A program made the position numbers and the translations under genes. From the NCBI GenBank assembly GCA_033725935.1, contig MU867063.1, forward strand, positions 1,223,093 to 1,287,092: a DNA stretch of 64,000 nucleotides. The letters run 5' to 3'. The notes below the pieces were generated by a model that was not told the origin of the DNA, searched no databases, and saw only the letters and a program-made list of their open reading frames with translations. Below are positions 10,258-21,953 of this stretch, piece after piece (position 1 is the stretch's first letter; every line of letters starts with the position of its first letter). Source of the stretch: Cladorrhinum sp. PSN259 (taxonomy: Eukaryota; Ascomycota; Sordariomycetes; Sordariales; Podosporaceae).

Positions 10258-13200
10258 ATGAGAGTCGCAATTCGGGAGCAGCTCGCAGCTCTGGTTGTCC
10301 TTGCTGTCCTGGTCGCACTCGCCATCGTCTCGCTCCCAACATGGATACACGTTAATGACTTTGTCATCGGCGTCGAGTCGAATGGCCTGACCTTGACTGC
10401 CTCCCTCAAAGCCGCCAGGATCTCGTCAGAGATCGAACTGATCCAAACGACATGCCTCACCATCTCGACGCGTCTTATGCTCCAGCAGGCGTTTAGAGAT
10501 TTTTATGAGACCAACGACACCTCAAAATTCAAGGACGCCAAAGATGATCTCCTCAGCGCTCTGAGCAGTGCCGGTTTCTCGGGTCTGCTTCAGGCGCGAT
10601 TGTATTCCAGGAATAGCACGGGCAACCCTCATGGCCTCCTGAACGTTACAGGTAATGCTGTTGACGAAAATCCCATACAGCTTCCTAGAATTGGCAGAGA
10701 CGGTCGACCAGTCATGCTTAATGACACTGAGGAAGGCTACCCACCAATGCTGTATCCCAACATCACGTACCGGGACATGGGTAGAAGAAATCCGTACGTG
10801 GACACCCAGGCTTTCCAAGCAATACCGTTTCCCAACATCTCACTTGGGAACGGCAGTGATGGGAACGGAATCCTCCTTGGACCACTGGTAATCAACCAGA
10901 GTTTCGCCTTGGTTTCCATCACGGTGCCCGTCCGGGAAATCAACAATACCCGTTTTATCCTTGGCTACATGACACTGGTTGCTAGTGCGAAAAGTCTTGT
11001 AGATATCCAGCTCTCTAACGAAGGTCTGGGAAAGACCGGAGTGGTATTATTTGTAGGCCCAACCAACCAGTGGAATCACTTCGACGATGTATCGGTTGTC
11101 AACCAAACTTACCAACCCGATCCGAACGAGTTTGCTAAACAGGACGTGCGATTCGTTCTTCCGCCTGTCCCTTTGGAGGGCACCAAGGACCGTCATAGTC
11201 AGCACAGCTACAGCGCTGGCACATTTGATGACGCTTTTCCGGTATCAAAATTCCCCATTGCCAATCGTGTATTCACCAAGCTGTCAGGAAATCCCAACAA
11301 TGCAGACAGCGATTTGAGCTCAACAAACGAGCAGGGTTCGTCGGTTGCTGTGGGAGCCGCACGTCCACAAACGTCTTTGGTATCTTGGGCCATCGTGATT
11401 GAGCAGGATGCGCGCGAAGCATTTGAACCGATCCGCCAGTTACGGACCATTCTTGTTGCCTGCGTTTTCGGGACTCTGGGCCTCGTTCTGCTACTCGTCT
11501 TTCCCTGCGCACATCTCAGTGTCATGCCAATCCTGAGGCTGAAGGCTGCCACCGAGAAGTCAATGTTACCGCCGGGCTACGAGAGCGATGACTCGGATAC
11601 TGATGTGATGGACGAAGAGAACCCGAGTTCCGGCGGCACAACATCAGGCCGCTCATCGGAAAAGACTTTTATTGCAAAGATTCGGCGTCGTATTCGTAAG
11701 AGACGAAGGGCGAAGCTGCGACAGGGAATCTCCAACGAACCGACGAGACGGCAATTCAAGATTCCTGCGAGGGTTGACGGCCGGAAGCATTTTGTGACGG
11801 ATGAGCTAACGGAGCTCACTGACACCTTCAATGAAATGACGGACGAGCTGTTGAAACAGTACACCTCCCTCGATGAAAAAGTGGCAGAACGAACAAGAGA
11901 GCTCGAGATCAGCAAAAAGGCTGCAGAAGCAGCGAACGAGAGCAAGACGCTGTTCATTGCCAATATTTCACATGAGTTGAAGACACCTCTGAACGGAATT
12001 ATGGGAATGTGCGCGGTATGCATGGAAGAGGACGATATCGTTCGAATCAAGCAATCTTTGAAAACGCTCTACAAGTCAGGCGATCTATTGCTTCATCTAC
12101 TTGAAGACTTGCTCAGCTTTTCCAAGAATCAGATTGGACAGCAGGTCTCACTCGAGGAACGAGAGTTCAGACTTGGTGATATTCGCTCGCAGATGCTGGC
12201 CATTTTCGACAAACAGGTCAAAGAGAATAAGATTAATTTCAATGTCAGCTTTGTCGGCGCCGATTTCCTTGAAGCCAGCGCCAGCCCTGAGCGGAACAGC
12301 CTCGACTTGAAGAAGCTTCCGGCATTGGGTCCGGCTGGCATGGGTCGACTCAAAGACATGTGTCTGTGGGGTGACCAGCATCGCATCTTGCAAGTCATCA
12401 TCAACCTTGTCAGCAACAGTCTAAAGTTCACACCCGCAGGAGGCAAGGTAGATCTGAGAATACGCTGTCTTGGCGAGGCTGAACAAACACTAGTCGGTGA
12501 ACATAGCAGATCGTCTTCCTTCTCCAAAGCGACCTCCGGCCGCCAAGGACGAACTCGTCATCGTATGGGCTCTGGTTCGACAACATCAGCGAGTCCCAAG
12601 GGGCAATCTCCAGCATCTCCACCACCGCCACCAGGAGGAACAGCACTGTCCATTAACCCCGTGGATCGGAAGAGTACACCCCATATTCAAGTTAGGGAGC
12701 GTTCCCCCACACCACCACCGCCCAACGCCAAGTCATTTTTGTTTGAGTTCGAGGTCGAAGATACGGGCCCGGGAATTGCGCCCCATATGCAACAAAAGAT
12801 ATTTGAGCCATTTGTGCAGGGAGATCTAGGCTTGAGTAAGAAGTTTGGCGGCACCGGCTTGGGTCTGAGTATTTGCTCTCAGTTGGCCACCATCATGGGT
12901 GGTAGCATAACACTCAGAAGCACCGTGGGTGTGGGTACAACCTTTACCATGCAGATTCCTCTGAAATATGTTAAGGATCGGTAAGTTACTGTGTAGCCTC
13001 GTCTTCGTGACATTCCTTATCACTGACTCGTTTTTGTTTTACAGGGCATCGAGTACGGCTTCAAGCAGCATCAAGTCGCGACCCGTGAGCGTGGGCTCAA
13101 TAGACTCGCGGGATAATAAACGCAACTCGTTCTCAAGGTCTGGCAGCGATCCACCACCACCACCACCCCAGCCACCAACAGTTCTCGACGCGAAACCTCG

Positions 13201-13870
13201 ATTGGTCGGTCTAAGTCAGCCTTTCTTTGCGGCCAATCCTAACCCTCGACCGACCAAAGAAGATCAGCTGGCCGCGATCGAATCTGCCATGGCCAACAAA
13301 CCATCGAGCCAGGGCAGACTTCGGGTTCTCGTAGCCGATGATAACTCTACCAACATTGAGGTCGTCAGCAGGATGTTGAAGCTTGAGGAGGTGTACGACG
13401 TCACCATTGCTAAGGACGGACAGGAAGCATATGACCTCGTCAAGGCGAACATGGAAAATAACCAACACTTCGATGTAATTTTCATGGACATTCAGATGCC
13501 AAATCTTGACGGGTTGCAGTCGACGAGGCTGATTCGAAAGATGGGGTATTCGGCGCCGATCGTGGCTCTGACTGCTTTCTCGGAGGAGAGCAACGTCAAG
13601 GAGTGCATGGAATCGGGCATGGACGAGTTCTTGAGCAAACCAATTCGAAGACCGGCATTGAAGCAGGTCTTGAAGAAATTTGCTACGATCGAGGAGGAGC
13701 CCGAGACTTCGAGTGTGGCGACGAAAAAGACGACTCCGGGTGCTACCCCTGCTCAGACGCCAGCCAAGGAGGTTACCGATCCGATGGGCGATCATTCTGC
13801 AGTGAATGGGGACATACATAAAGCAAATGGGGTCCCACCTCCTGTCACGGAAATTGCGGGAGAGACTTAG
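10258..13870 (+). CDS. sln1: SLN1-type (group VI) hybrid histidine kinase
   Basis: Predicted plasma-membrane osmosensor kinase; in fungi this family feeds Ypd1 and Ssk1 upstream of the HOG MAP kinase. Exons 10258..12980 and 13045..13870 give 1,182 residues. The 64-bp intron has donor GTAAGT and acceptor TACAG. Domains in order: membrane segment about 7-30; extracellular sensor about 31-395 with many N-glycosylation sequons; second membrane segment about 397-421; HAMP/coiled region to about 560; HisKA with [12 protein letters not shown] (His572); HATPase with an N-box ([10 protein letters not shown]), [10 protein letters not shown], and [10 protein letters not shown]; then a receiver domain with [10 protein letters not shown], phospho-acceptor Asp1056 in FMDIQMPN and Lys in LSKPI. 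A Ser/Pro-rich insert of about 80 residues separates the N-box from the G1 box, as is common in fungal Sln1 proteins. The Thr/Ala/Pro-rich C-terminus looks disordered. ATG at 10258 is the first in-frame ATG; the frame extends only two codons upstream, through a TTG. Confidence 0.95.
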
Positions 13871-14903
13871 GAGGCTCTTTTGGCAAATGATGTCTGGTGA
13901 TATTGATGAGTTACGGCGGGGCAACGCGATAAGCGACATTGCGGAGCGAGCGAGTTGTGTTTCGGCATTTCATCTTTTGTCTTTTTCTTAATCTTCAGGG
14001 TTGTTCCTTTTTTTTTTTTTTTCTATCTCTATTCTGAGATGGAAAGTATCTTACTTTGGCGAGGCGTCTCGGTTTGTGCACTTCAGTTATGTTTTAGCAT
14101 CGGCGTTTACGATGGGTCGGTAGAGCGTTAATTTTTCTTCTTCTTTATATCAAAGGGGTGGAACATGCCACCAATACCTACCTACCTACTACACACGGGA
14201 GGATTTATTCATCTTTATAATTTTTTATTATTTCAACTTGTTTGGAAGGGAAAAGCGCTCGGCCTGCACACGCATTTGTCGGCGCAAAAGATCTGGTGTC
14301 GAGTTCCGAGTTGAAGTTTGATTGTTCTTACGGATCTGATTTACGTGGGGGATCAAAATAAGGAATCTCTGGGAGGAAAGAGGGAAAGAAGGAATGTACA
14401 TATATATAAGCTTAGGTAATGGGGGCGGTGGATTTCGTTTGGGGGATGTTGATGAGGTCAAAGGGGATGATTTAAAGACAAGCGAATTCATTTACATCTG
14501 CAATAACCCACCCCTCTTGAAGATGTCTATTCAGTGAGAATAGCCTCGTATTGGGAGGTTTTTCTCTGAATTATCTAGACTCTGTAAAAGCCGAGTCTTG
14601 ATTCCGGCAATGTGGATATCCTTCCCCGCAACGGACTCGGTCCGGCCACGGTTAAGATGTGGGGATGATGTCAGTTAAATTCCGGGCCGGTCAGGTGGGT
14701 GTTGAGATATTCAATTCAACTTCACTTTCAGTCTTTCACTCATCTTATAGTCCATTCCTTTTCATATGCCCTCAATACTTCTTCAGCTTGGTTGTAGAAG
14801 AATCCGTCCATCAGCAGTAAATAAACTCCAATACTTGAACTGTGCGTTACATGCCCTTAATTCGCTCCTCCCCTTTTTTTATTTAGGCATTATACTCACA
14901 ACC
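13871..14903. other. Intergenic between kinase and CMD-like gene
   Basis: Holds the 3' region of the kinase gene, with a T-run near 14010, and the probable promoter of the CMD-like gene. The frame of the downstream gene is open from 14766 in phase with its ATG. A minus-strand frame at 14228-14491 has no recognisable features. Confidence 0.5.
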
Positions 14904-15762
14904 ATGAAAACTTTAGTACCAGAACAAACCCGCAAAATGCGTCTTCCATACGTTGCTAACCCCCCGCCGCCCTCAACAAACCCCGAGGAGGACGCCATCG
15001 TCTCCCGCATTCAGGCCCGTCGCGCCCCGCGCCCCTTGCAGCCTCTGGACCTCGCCCTCCTGCACTCGCCGCCCGTCGCAGACGGCTGGAACTCGTTCCT
15101 GGGCGCCGTCAGGACCCGGACGCTCATATCGGCCGACCTGCGGGAGATTGCCATCTCGAGGGTGGCGGTCGTCAACAGGGCGTGGTACGAGTGGGCGCAC
15201 CACGCCCCGCTCGCCGTCGCGGGGGGCGTATCGAGGGAAGGAATGGAGGCCATCAAGACCGAGGAGCCCCTGGTGCTCGGGCAGACGGAAAAACCGGCCG
15301 AGCTGACGGAGCAGCAGTGGGTCGTGGCTTGCTACACCGACGAGATGACCAGGAATGTGCAGGTGAGGGACGAGACGTTTGCAGAGCTGAAGAGGGTGAT
15401 GGGCGGTGGGGACAGGGAGGTCGTCGAGGTTACTGCTACTGTGAGTTTTTTTATATTTTTTATTTATTTACAAATTATTACATCTGGCGGGATGGATTAT
15501 ATGGAAGGGGCTGCTGACAAAGATGTTTAATAAAAACCAATAGGTTGCGTGCTATAATTGTGTTAGTCGGTTTTTGGTTGCTCTGGATGGTGAGTTTTTC
15601 TCTTGACTCCTGAACATCTGGACGAGGGTACTGACAGGTGAGCAGTTGGCGAGAGGAATGGGACCGGGCCTGATGCTACTCACTAAGGTGAATGGAATGG
15701 TTTTGGGGGATGAATGCTCGAATCAAGAAAGAACTCTTGCGAAACGTCTGCATCTGGTTTGA
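14904..15762 (+). CDS. Carboxymuconolactone decarboxylase (CMD/AhpD-like) family protein
   Basis: Three exons fit a CMD-family protein of 235 residues: 14904..15440, 15544..15589 and 15638..15762. Donors are GTGAGT in both introns; acceptors are AATAG and GACAG. The core reads WNSFLGAVRTRTLISADLRE, then IAISRVAVVNRAWYEW and AHHAPLA. The small middle exon supplies the conserved VACYNCVSRFLVALD strand, which strongly supports the splicing. CMD proteins act on lactone or beta-keto substrates, or as AhpD-type peroxidase partners. The Cys-x-x-Cys pair of AhpD is absent from the EW..HH helix, so a peroxidase role is unlikely; the substrate is unknown. Three starts are in frame, at 14766, 14904 and 14937. 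The last, MRLPYV, matches the usual family start and would give 224 residues. The C-terminal 40 residues are less typical. Confidence 0.82.
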
Positions 15763-16051
15763 GAGGGAAAGATAGGGGATACATGACTACTACATATGTA
15801 CACATTAAGCCTGCTATATACCCGTGTTGCGCCAAAGATATGTAAGGCTATGTGCTTTTATGGTGTTCACGAAGGAAGAGATTAACTGTAGAAATATGGA
15901 TTAAATCAGGGGAAATAAGGGGTATCCAAGCAATAATGAGATGAACACCGAAAGAAGATGAACCGAACCATAATCATATCCGTTGCCCATCCAGATTTTG
16001 TACACAGGTTGTGTAGTTCATAAGTCATAACATCGTTACTGGAGTCTTCTG

Positions 16052-16834
16052 TCAAACTCCCGGTCTTGACATGGCCAGCTCTATACTCGCATGCCTCTCT
16101 CTCAACACCGGACTCCTTTGCAACTCTTGCATAACCCCAGCCCACCCTTGACGAGGTCCTCCGCCAACAGTATCTGGATGTCCCATCGCATGCAGCGTCA
16201 GCCTCCGTAGCGGCGGTTTCGACTTGATACCTTCCGCCAAATTCTCGGTCAAGGATCGTAACTGCAGTGGCGGAAGCCCAGGTGTTGAAGGCGGACTGTC
16301 TGGCCACTTCTCCGGCCCACTTCGAGCAGCAGGCGCAAGAGGCACAACCGTACTCTTCGTCTTCTTCTCTGCCGCTGCCGCAGCACCAGTGATGATGCTC
16401 ATATGAACCACAAGGAACCGCATCCGTAACAAATCCACCCGTCGGACCTTTTCCTCCAGCTGTCGTCGGTGGCTTGCCCAAAGCAAGCGCGCGCTGGGTT
16501 TCAGTTTGGCAGATGAGCTGTCGCACCCCTCTCCCTCGACCAGCGCATTGACATCCTCGCGAAGCGCATCACTCCCCTTTTGGATCTCGCGCAGGAGTTT
16601 GCTGAGGCGTAACTTATCCTCGAGCCGTTTGACTTTGGATATGTCATGCTCGTAAGACTCGTTTTCGATGATGGAGCTGTCGATGGCGTCTAGAAATGCC
16701 GAGATCTCGGTAGGCGCATCGAGGTAGGCTTTCGCATAGCGACTGGCGATTTGGCCAAGGATCGCAAGGGATAGGAGAAGCGCTGTGAACGAGAGAACAA
16801 GTATCCACTGCCGAGCGGCATATGATTCTGACAT
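16052..16834 (-). CDS. Hypothetical single-pass membrane protein with coiled-coil segment
   Basis: Single-exon frame of 260 residues from the ATG at 16834. I do not recognise a family. Residues about 9-31 form a hydrophobic membrane anchor (WILVLSFTALLLSLAILGQI). They are followed by a charged helical region (about 45-140) with heptad-like leucines that may form a coiled coil, then a second hydrophobic patch near 140-152. The C-terminal 100 residues are Pro/Arg-rich and look disordered. It could sit in the ER or another endomembrane with the helical part cytosolic. The neighbouring Bud32 gene is divergent and unrelated. The continuous frame, good length and sensible composition argue that it is a real gene. 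Confidence 0.55.
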   Translation of the reverse strand: MSESYAARQWILVLSFTALLLSLAILGQIASRYAKAYLDAPTEISAFLDAIDSSIIENESYEHDISKVKRLEDKLRLSKLLREIQKGSDALREDVNALVEGEGCDSSSAKLKPSARLLWASHRRQLEEKVRRVDLLRMRFLVVHMSIITGAAAAAEKKTKSTVVPLAPAARSGPEKWPDSPPSTPGLPPLQLRSLTENLAEGIKSKPPLRRLTLHAMGHPDTVGGGPRQGWAGVMQELQRSPVLRERHASIELAMSRPGV

Positions 16835-17783
16835 ATTGCTATAAGTGGCCAGGTATATGCGCCGTTTTCAAGAGTGTCTTCGTTTTAGGTTTCTCAAATC
16901 ATGATAGGTAGGGAAAGCCAAAACAACAAATAATGCATCTGAATAGGAGAAACGAGAGTTGCCTCGCACATCTAGATTGTTAATTGAACGAGGGAACGGC
17001 GAATTTGGCACGTGTGCGTCGGCTGGAGAAAAGAAAAAGGCAGGTTATTAGTGACCGTGTGTGATGACGAACCTTACCCTGGGAAACGAGTGACATCCCC
17101 CCCGCCTCCTACTGTAGCCACATGCTGTGACCTCAACACTTCCACACCTCGCCAAGACGGGGGATAACCAGTCACCAACAGCCCATAGCCATCCAGTTTT
17201 GGCCCCGCGATAGGCAAATCCTGCCATATCCAGCCAACTTCTGCCAGATCTGTCGAGTGTCTCGGGTCGATGCATCCAGAAAGATATGAAGCCGTATGTT
17301 GAATATCGCTGGTCCCAGGATAAAGAAGCTTTGTAATCCATGGCCCTCGATATTGTCTTCCTGTTCCCTCCATTTTATGATTTGTTGGCATCATCGGCAT
17401 TCATCCTCACTTCGCCCTCGAGGCGCGGCGCTTCCGTTCATCTGCATGTCAGTTGACCCTTATCTCGGGTCTGGCGATGGCGTTCAGGTCCGCAGAACAA
17501 CCAACTGCAGGGTGAGCCGGTGGTACTCAATCAAGTCAAGAAATGAGAAAGAGGTTCAGTTGGAGAGTGCAGAATAGAAGAATTTATGGGAAAGGTAGCC
17601 TGGACTAGCACAAAGCTGCCCAAAGTGGACTTTATGAAACCTTGGAAGCTCACGTTGTATGCCTGGGAGTGGATGTTGAGCGCATGCGACACCCTTGCAG
17701 CTTTTCTTCAGTGGTGGGGTTGCGATTTTATGTGTGCCCCTCCATTCTCCAATGACAAACAAACCACCACAAACACTCTCACG
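16835..17783. other. Divergent intergenic region before BUD32
   Basis: Promoter space for the membrane protein (-) and BUD32 (+). The BUD32 frame stays open in phase back to an ATG at 17586, which would add 66 residues, but that stretch has no kinase-like features. No other gene is seen. Confidence 0.5.
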
Positions 17784-18683
17784 ATGACAACGACAAATAA
17801 AAGACCTTGCCCTTCAACCCTCGATAATTCAACTCCCCAATCAGACTCAAAAAGACCCAAACCATACTCGCCCACAATGACAGCAGCCACCACCACCACC
17901 ACCACCACCACCGAATTCCCACCACCCAGAGTCCTCACCTACCCCTCCTCAACCCCACCACAACTCATAACCCAAGGCGCCGAGGGCCGCCTCTACAAAA
18001 CCACCTACCTGACCCCTTCCACCCCTTGCGCGCTCAAATACCGACCCCCCAAGCCCTACAGACACCCAATCCTCGACGCCCGCCTAACGAAAGCGCGCAT
18101 CTCCTCCGAAGCAAAAGTTCTAGAGAGATGCTGGCGCGAGGGCGTTGCCGTTCCCGCAGTATACGCCATGGATACGGGCGCGGGGTGGATGGCTATAGAA
18201 TGGATCGAAGGAACACCCGTCAGAGTCGGAATAAATACCTGGCTCGGGGAACGGCCGGAGGATGATTCGCTGCTGCTAGAAAAGGAAGAGGACGAGACGC
18301 ATATTGTTGATTTGATGAGGAGGATCGGTGCTGCCGTTGGAGGTCTGCACAGGACGGGAGTGGTGCACGGGGATCTGACGACTAGTAACATGATGTTGAG
18401 GCCCTGGAGCGAGGGTAAGGCGCCGGAGGGGAAGGCGAAGGCAGTTGAGGGGGATGTGGTGCTTATTGATTTTGGATTGGCGATGCAGAGTCAGTCGGAC
18501 GAGGACAGGGCGGTTGATTTGTATGTCCTCGAGAGGGCGTTCATGAGCACCCATCCTAGGGCTGAGAGGCTGTTTGGGGAGGTTTTGGAAGCGTACAGAG
18601 CGAGCTTTAAGAAGGCGGCTGCCGTGTTAGTTAAATTGGAGGATGTCAGGATGAGAGGGCGGAAGAAGAGCATGCTTGGCTGA
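17784..18683 (+). CDS. bud32: EKC/KEOPS complex kinase/ATPase Bud32
   Basis: Predicted atypical small kinase (PRPK family) of the KEOPS complex. With Kae1 the complex makes the universal t6A modification at position 37 of ANN-decoding tRNAs, and it also affects telomeres and transcription. The product is 299 residues. After a Thr/Pro-rich tail of about 50 residues comes the degenerate glycine loop GAEGRLYKT (near 64), then ALKYRPPKPYRHPILDARL, the Bud32 signature. The catalytic loop is VHGDLTTSNMML (Asp197, Asn202) and the metal motif is LIDFGLA (Asp229). The C-terminus ends in a basic RMRGRKKSM, typical of Bud32. No intron is needed. ATG 17784 is chosen because it gives the usual family length; ATG 17878 and an upstream in-frame ATG at 17586 are alternatives. 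It is convergent with the next gene, 261 bp away. Confidence 0.93.
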   Translation: MTTTNKRPCPSTLDNSTPQSDSKRPKPYSPTMTAATTTTTTTTEFPPPRVLTYPSSTPPQLITQGAEGRLYKTTYLTPSTPCALKYRPPKPYRHPILDARLTKARISSEAKVLERCWREGVAVPAVYAMDTGAGWMAIEWIEGTPVRVGINTWLGERPEDDSLLLEKEEDETHIVDLMRRIGAAVGGLHRTGVVHGDLTTSNMMLRPWSEGKAPEGKAKAVEGDVVLIDFGLAMQSQSDEDRAVDLYVLERAFMSTHPRAERLFGEVLEAYRASFKKAAAVLVKLEDVRMRGRKKSMLG

Positions 18684-18944
18684 AAAGAAAGAGAGAGATA
18701 CCCAAAGATAGATATGGAAAATGCGCTTGCTTGATGCCATACTGCGTTACATACATATATATATGTGTGTGTGTCATGAACTCCGGTATATATAGAAAAG
18801 TACAATGCGTGCAAAACAACAAAAGTCCAACCTTGTCATAGCCCTCCATGAAATAACGTATAATATCGACATAAGCCGCCCGACCATAAAACTCCTCTTC
18901 CCATACCATATATCCATGCTTTTTTGTCAAATTTAAGCTGATGC

Positions 18945-20035
18945 CTATTCTATCAACTCAGCGCCAGCAAAGTACCCCTTATTCTCGATAACGCCACGGT
19001 CTCTCACCACAGCAGTGTACTTGACCACCCATTGCGGCAGAAGATCTCCTTTCAACCCGTCCGCGCCCGTCTCGGGGTCAGCCAAGATACCCGCGCCACC
19101 TAGTCCCGGACCAAGAAGCTCCCTCAGCGTCCCCTTGGGCAGAATATCAATACAGTCGCTGTGCGCCAGCAGCTCAATATTCTGCTCCTTGGCCAGCTTC
19201 ATCAGGGGCGGCGGGACATTGCAGCAGTTCTTGATGTTGATCTGGTTGACCGCCGGCCTCACAGTGACCTTCTTGAGAAAATTGGCCAGCTTCTCCGTGC
19301 CAAACTCTGCGAGACCAACCTTCCTGGCCGACCCCGCAAGATGAAGCTGCTCAATCGCCGCCCACGTCGCTAACTCCTCCTCGTCGTTGCCTTGCTCTGC
19401 GTTGTTCCTGTCTGCTTCATACTCACAGTCACCCTCAAATGACATCCCGGGGAAAGATACTATGAGCAGGTCTACGGCTGGCGCATCGAGTTCTCTGAGA
19501 ACTAGACTGAGGGCTTCTTTGGCGTGATGCGCCCGCTCCGAGACTGTTCCAGTGGCGAGGAAGAATAGTTTTACGGTAATATCGTATTGTGATGGCTCTT
19601 CCTGGAGACCTGCTTCTGACCAGTCGATGCGGGGCACGTAGAGAGTGCCGTCTTCTTCTGTAGCTGTCCAGAATGATACTGGTGTACGCTCCGTGTTTAC
19701 ATGCAGGCCACTGCCATTGCCATTGACAGCGCCATTGCCATTGGTGATTGCGCCATTTGTGTGGTGGTGGTGGTCACCGTTCGTGTAGGCGTAGTCTTCT
19801 TGCACAGCCTTGAAATTGCTGCGCAGCGAATTGGTGAGCTCGAGGTTGGATCGGTATGCGCCGGGCTTGCGAATGATGGAAGGGCCACCCGAGACAATGT
19901 TCCTATAAAAGATGGAAATCACGCAATCAGCAAGCCACCCTCTTCGGTGCCTCCCAGGCGATACAACAGACACGGAGCGGTAACAAAAAGAGGGGACAGA
20001 GCGCATTACCCGGTTGAAAGTATTAACTTGGCCAT
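18945..20035 (-). CDS. gcs2: Glutamate-cysteine ligase regulatory (modifier) subunit, GCLM-like
   Basis: Predicted non-catalytic subunit of gamma-glutamylcysteine synthetase, the first and rate-limiting step of glutathione synthesis; it has an aldo-keto reductase-like fold. Two exons fit, complement(18945..19902,20010..20035), with a 107-bp intron (donor GTAATG, acceptor TATAG), giving 327 residues. The first exon is only 26 nt and encodes MAKLILSTG, which joins to NIVSGGPSIIRKPGAYRSN. Recognisable regions are ITVKLFFLATGTVSERAHHA, APAVDLLIVSFPGMSF, VGLAEFGTEKLANFL, NQINIKNCCNVPPPL and ELLAHSDCIDILP, all GCLM-type. An Asn/Gly/His-rich insert (DHHHHTNG and NGNG repeats) near residues 48-75 is probably a flexible loop. 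The gene symbol is taken from the fission-yeast name for this subunit. Confidence 0.88.
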
Positions 20036-21171
20036 TGCCTTTGTGGGTTTTCTTTCGTTTGATCTTTACTTGAAGCAAAAAAGTGCAGAATGGCAAATGT
20101 AATTTCTTTTCTTTTTTGAAATGGAAGGCAAACCGCCCCCCTTCTCCAGGGCAGTGGGGTTTAAGGTGAATTATTAATGAATCATGTAAGAGCCCCGCCA
20201 GCGCAGCAGCAACAGTAAGAACACCACCGTCTTCAAGGGGATGGGAGAAACGCTATACTGGCAATTGTCTCGCCGAAGGATTGATCAATTCCCCGGTGTG
20301 TAAGCGCGCAGATAGGCAACGTCGAGGAGAGGGCGATGTGGGGGTTAGCCAACGGAAAGTATGTAACAGGAATACCGGATGGAAGAGCAAGCGAGGCAGT
20401 TCAATAAGGGTTCCTAAATACTCAAGGGACATCGAGAGCGCGGGATGGACAGGAAGGCCCCATCCCATCCCATCAATGAAGCCGCGTAGCTGAGCGTGGG
20501 GAAAGTTTCAAACACCTCCCACCTACCCGCCTGTCACTGGTTCACAGGAGTCTTGTGAGAAAAGGAAGAAACCGTTGGCCACTAAGCCGAAAGCCGATGT
20601 TGCAGTCAAGGTACTCCAAGGGAGTCGAAGTTGCGGTTCCGAAAAGGTAATCTAGACTAGTCTAAGTTGCTAGGTTCGGCGCTTCAAGAGATTTGAATAA
20701 AATCGGATCATGGACCTAGCCATTCATTCAACACTGATTCAGGATTTCATCATCTTTGTTGAAAATGAAGAAAAAACGGGCGGTTCAAGCCTCCCTCGTG
20801 GTTGTTTGTGTTGCTGACTGTTAAATGTGATAAGAACCCCGCCATCAATTGACGACACTTTTTCAATCATTACCCCACTACGGCAAAGATGCAGCGGGCG
20901 GTTTGCTAGGTGAAAGTCACCTCCAAGAGACAGGTGGAAGCCCAGGGGCCCATGCGCTGCGCGGCGTGCGCCGTGCACGGATTCGTTCCTCAGGCACTCC
21001 AGCACTCATTCCCCAACCGGTGGTCATTTAGTCTAGTCGACAAATCTCGTCGCCAACCTTGCCAAAGAAACAGTCCTGCTCCCCAAAGTTCCCAAGGCCA
21101 TCATCCACTTTATTAGAATCCATCCTACCCAACCTCACTAACGGTGAAGCATACCCCAGATTTGCTTCATC
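20036..21171. other. Divergent promoter region, GCLM-like and AP-1 sigma
   Basis: No gene is recognised in 1.1 kb between the oppositely oriented genes. TTTTCTTTTTTG-type pyrimidine runs lie just upstream of the GCLM-like gene near 20101-20118. Small frames on both strands show no protein features. Confidence 0.5.
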
Positions 21172-21953
21172 ATGGCCATCAAGTATGTTTGATAAAATCA
21201 TTTCACTTATCAAATTTAAGCTAATTGAATCTTTGCAGCTATCTCATTCTGCTGTCCCGCCAGGGCAAGGTGGTCAGTTCCCCCTTTGCGAGCGATGCAC
21301 TTGTGCACGATTTCTCTTCGCCGTCGGTGTGACTGGATGATGCTGACGACTCGCCGACACAGCGCCTTGCAAAATGGTTCACCACCTTGTCGCCCAGGGA
21401 TAAGGCCAAGATTGTCAAAGACGTCTCACAGCTTGTTCTCGCCAGACGCACGCGGATGTGCAACTTTCTAGAATATAAGGGCACGTACCAGCAACAAAGC
21501 CCCTTGGTCTCACACCGCCAACAACGAACGTTTACTGACTCAAAATAGATACCAAGATTGTCTACCGTCGATATGCATCCCTATTCTTCATCGCCGGCTG
21601 CTCGTCCGAGGATAATGAATTAATCACGCTCGAGGTCATCCACCGATACGTCGAACAGATGGACAAGTATTACGGAAATGTTTGCGAGCTCGACATTATA
21701 TTCTCTTTTACCAAGGCTTATTACATACTTGACGAGCTCCTGCTGGCGGGAGAGTTGCAGGAGAGCAGTAAGAAGAATGTCTTGCGATGCATCTCGCAGC
21801 AGGACGCTCTAGAAGATATGGAGGTAGGTGTCACTTGACTGGAGTCGCGGCGAACGATATCCCTCCTGCCACATACATCTCTCCCCGGTGGTCTTAGCTG
21901 ACGTCTCAACCTTTGCCCTTCAGGTCGAGGACGAAGTCACCAAGATCATGTAG
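21172..21953 (+). CDS. aps1: AP-1 clathrin adaptor complex sigma subunit
   Basis: Predicted small sigma chain of the AP-1 adaptor, which sorts cargo into clathrin vesicles between the trans-Golgi and endosomes. I rebuilt it from five exons: 21172..21182, 21239..21272, 21363..21480, 21549..21823 and 21924..21953, giving 155 residues, the normal family length. The protein begins [20 protein letters not shown] and contains [60 protein letters not shown] and [20 protein letters not shown], the classic AP-1 sigma blocks. Three introns are GT-AG. The third must use a GC donor (GCACGT at 21481) to keep frame, since no GT nearby has the required phase. The first exon is only 11 nt. The gene is easily missed by simple frame scanning because no exon is long. 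Confidence 0.9.

Noticed and set aside
13211..13939. 242-codon minus-strand frame opposite the receiver domain of the SLN1-type kinase
   Set aside because: Antisense shadow of a strongly supported exon.
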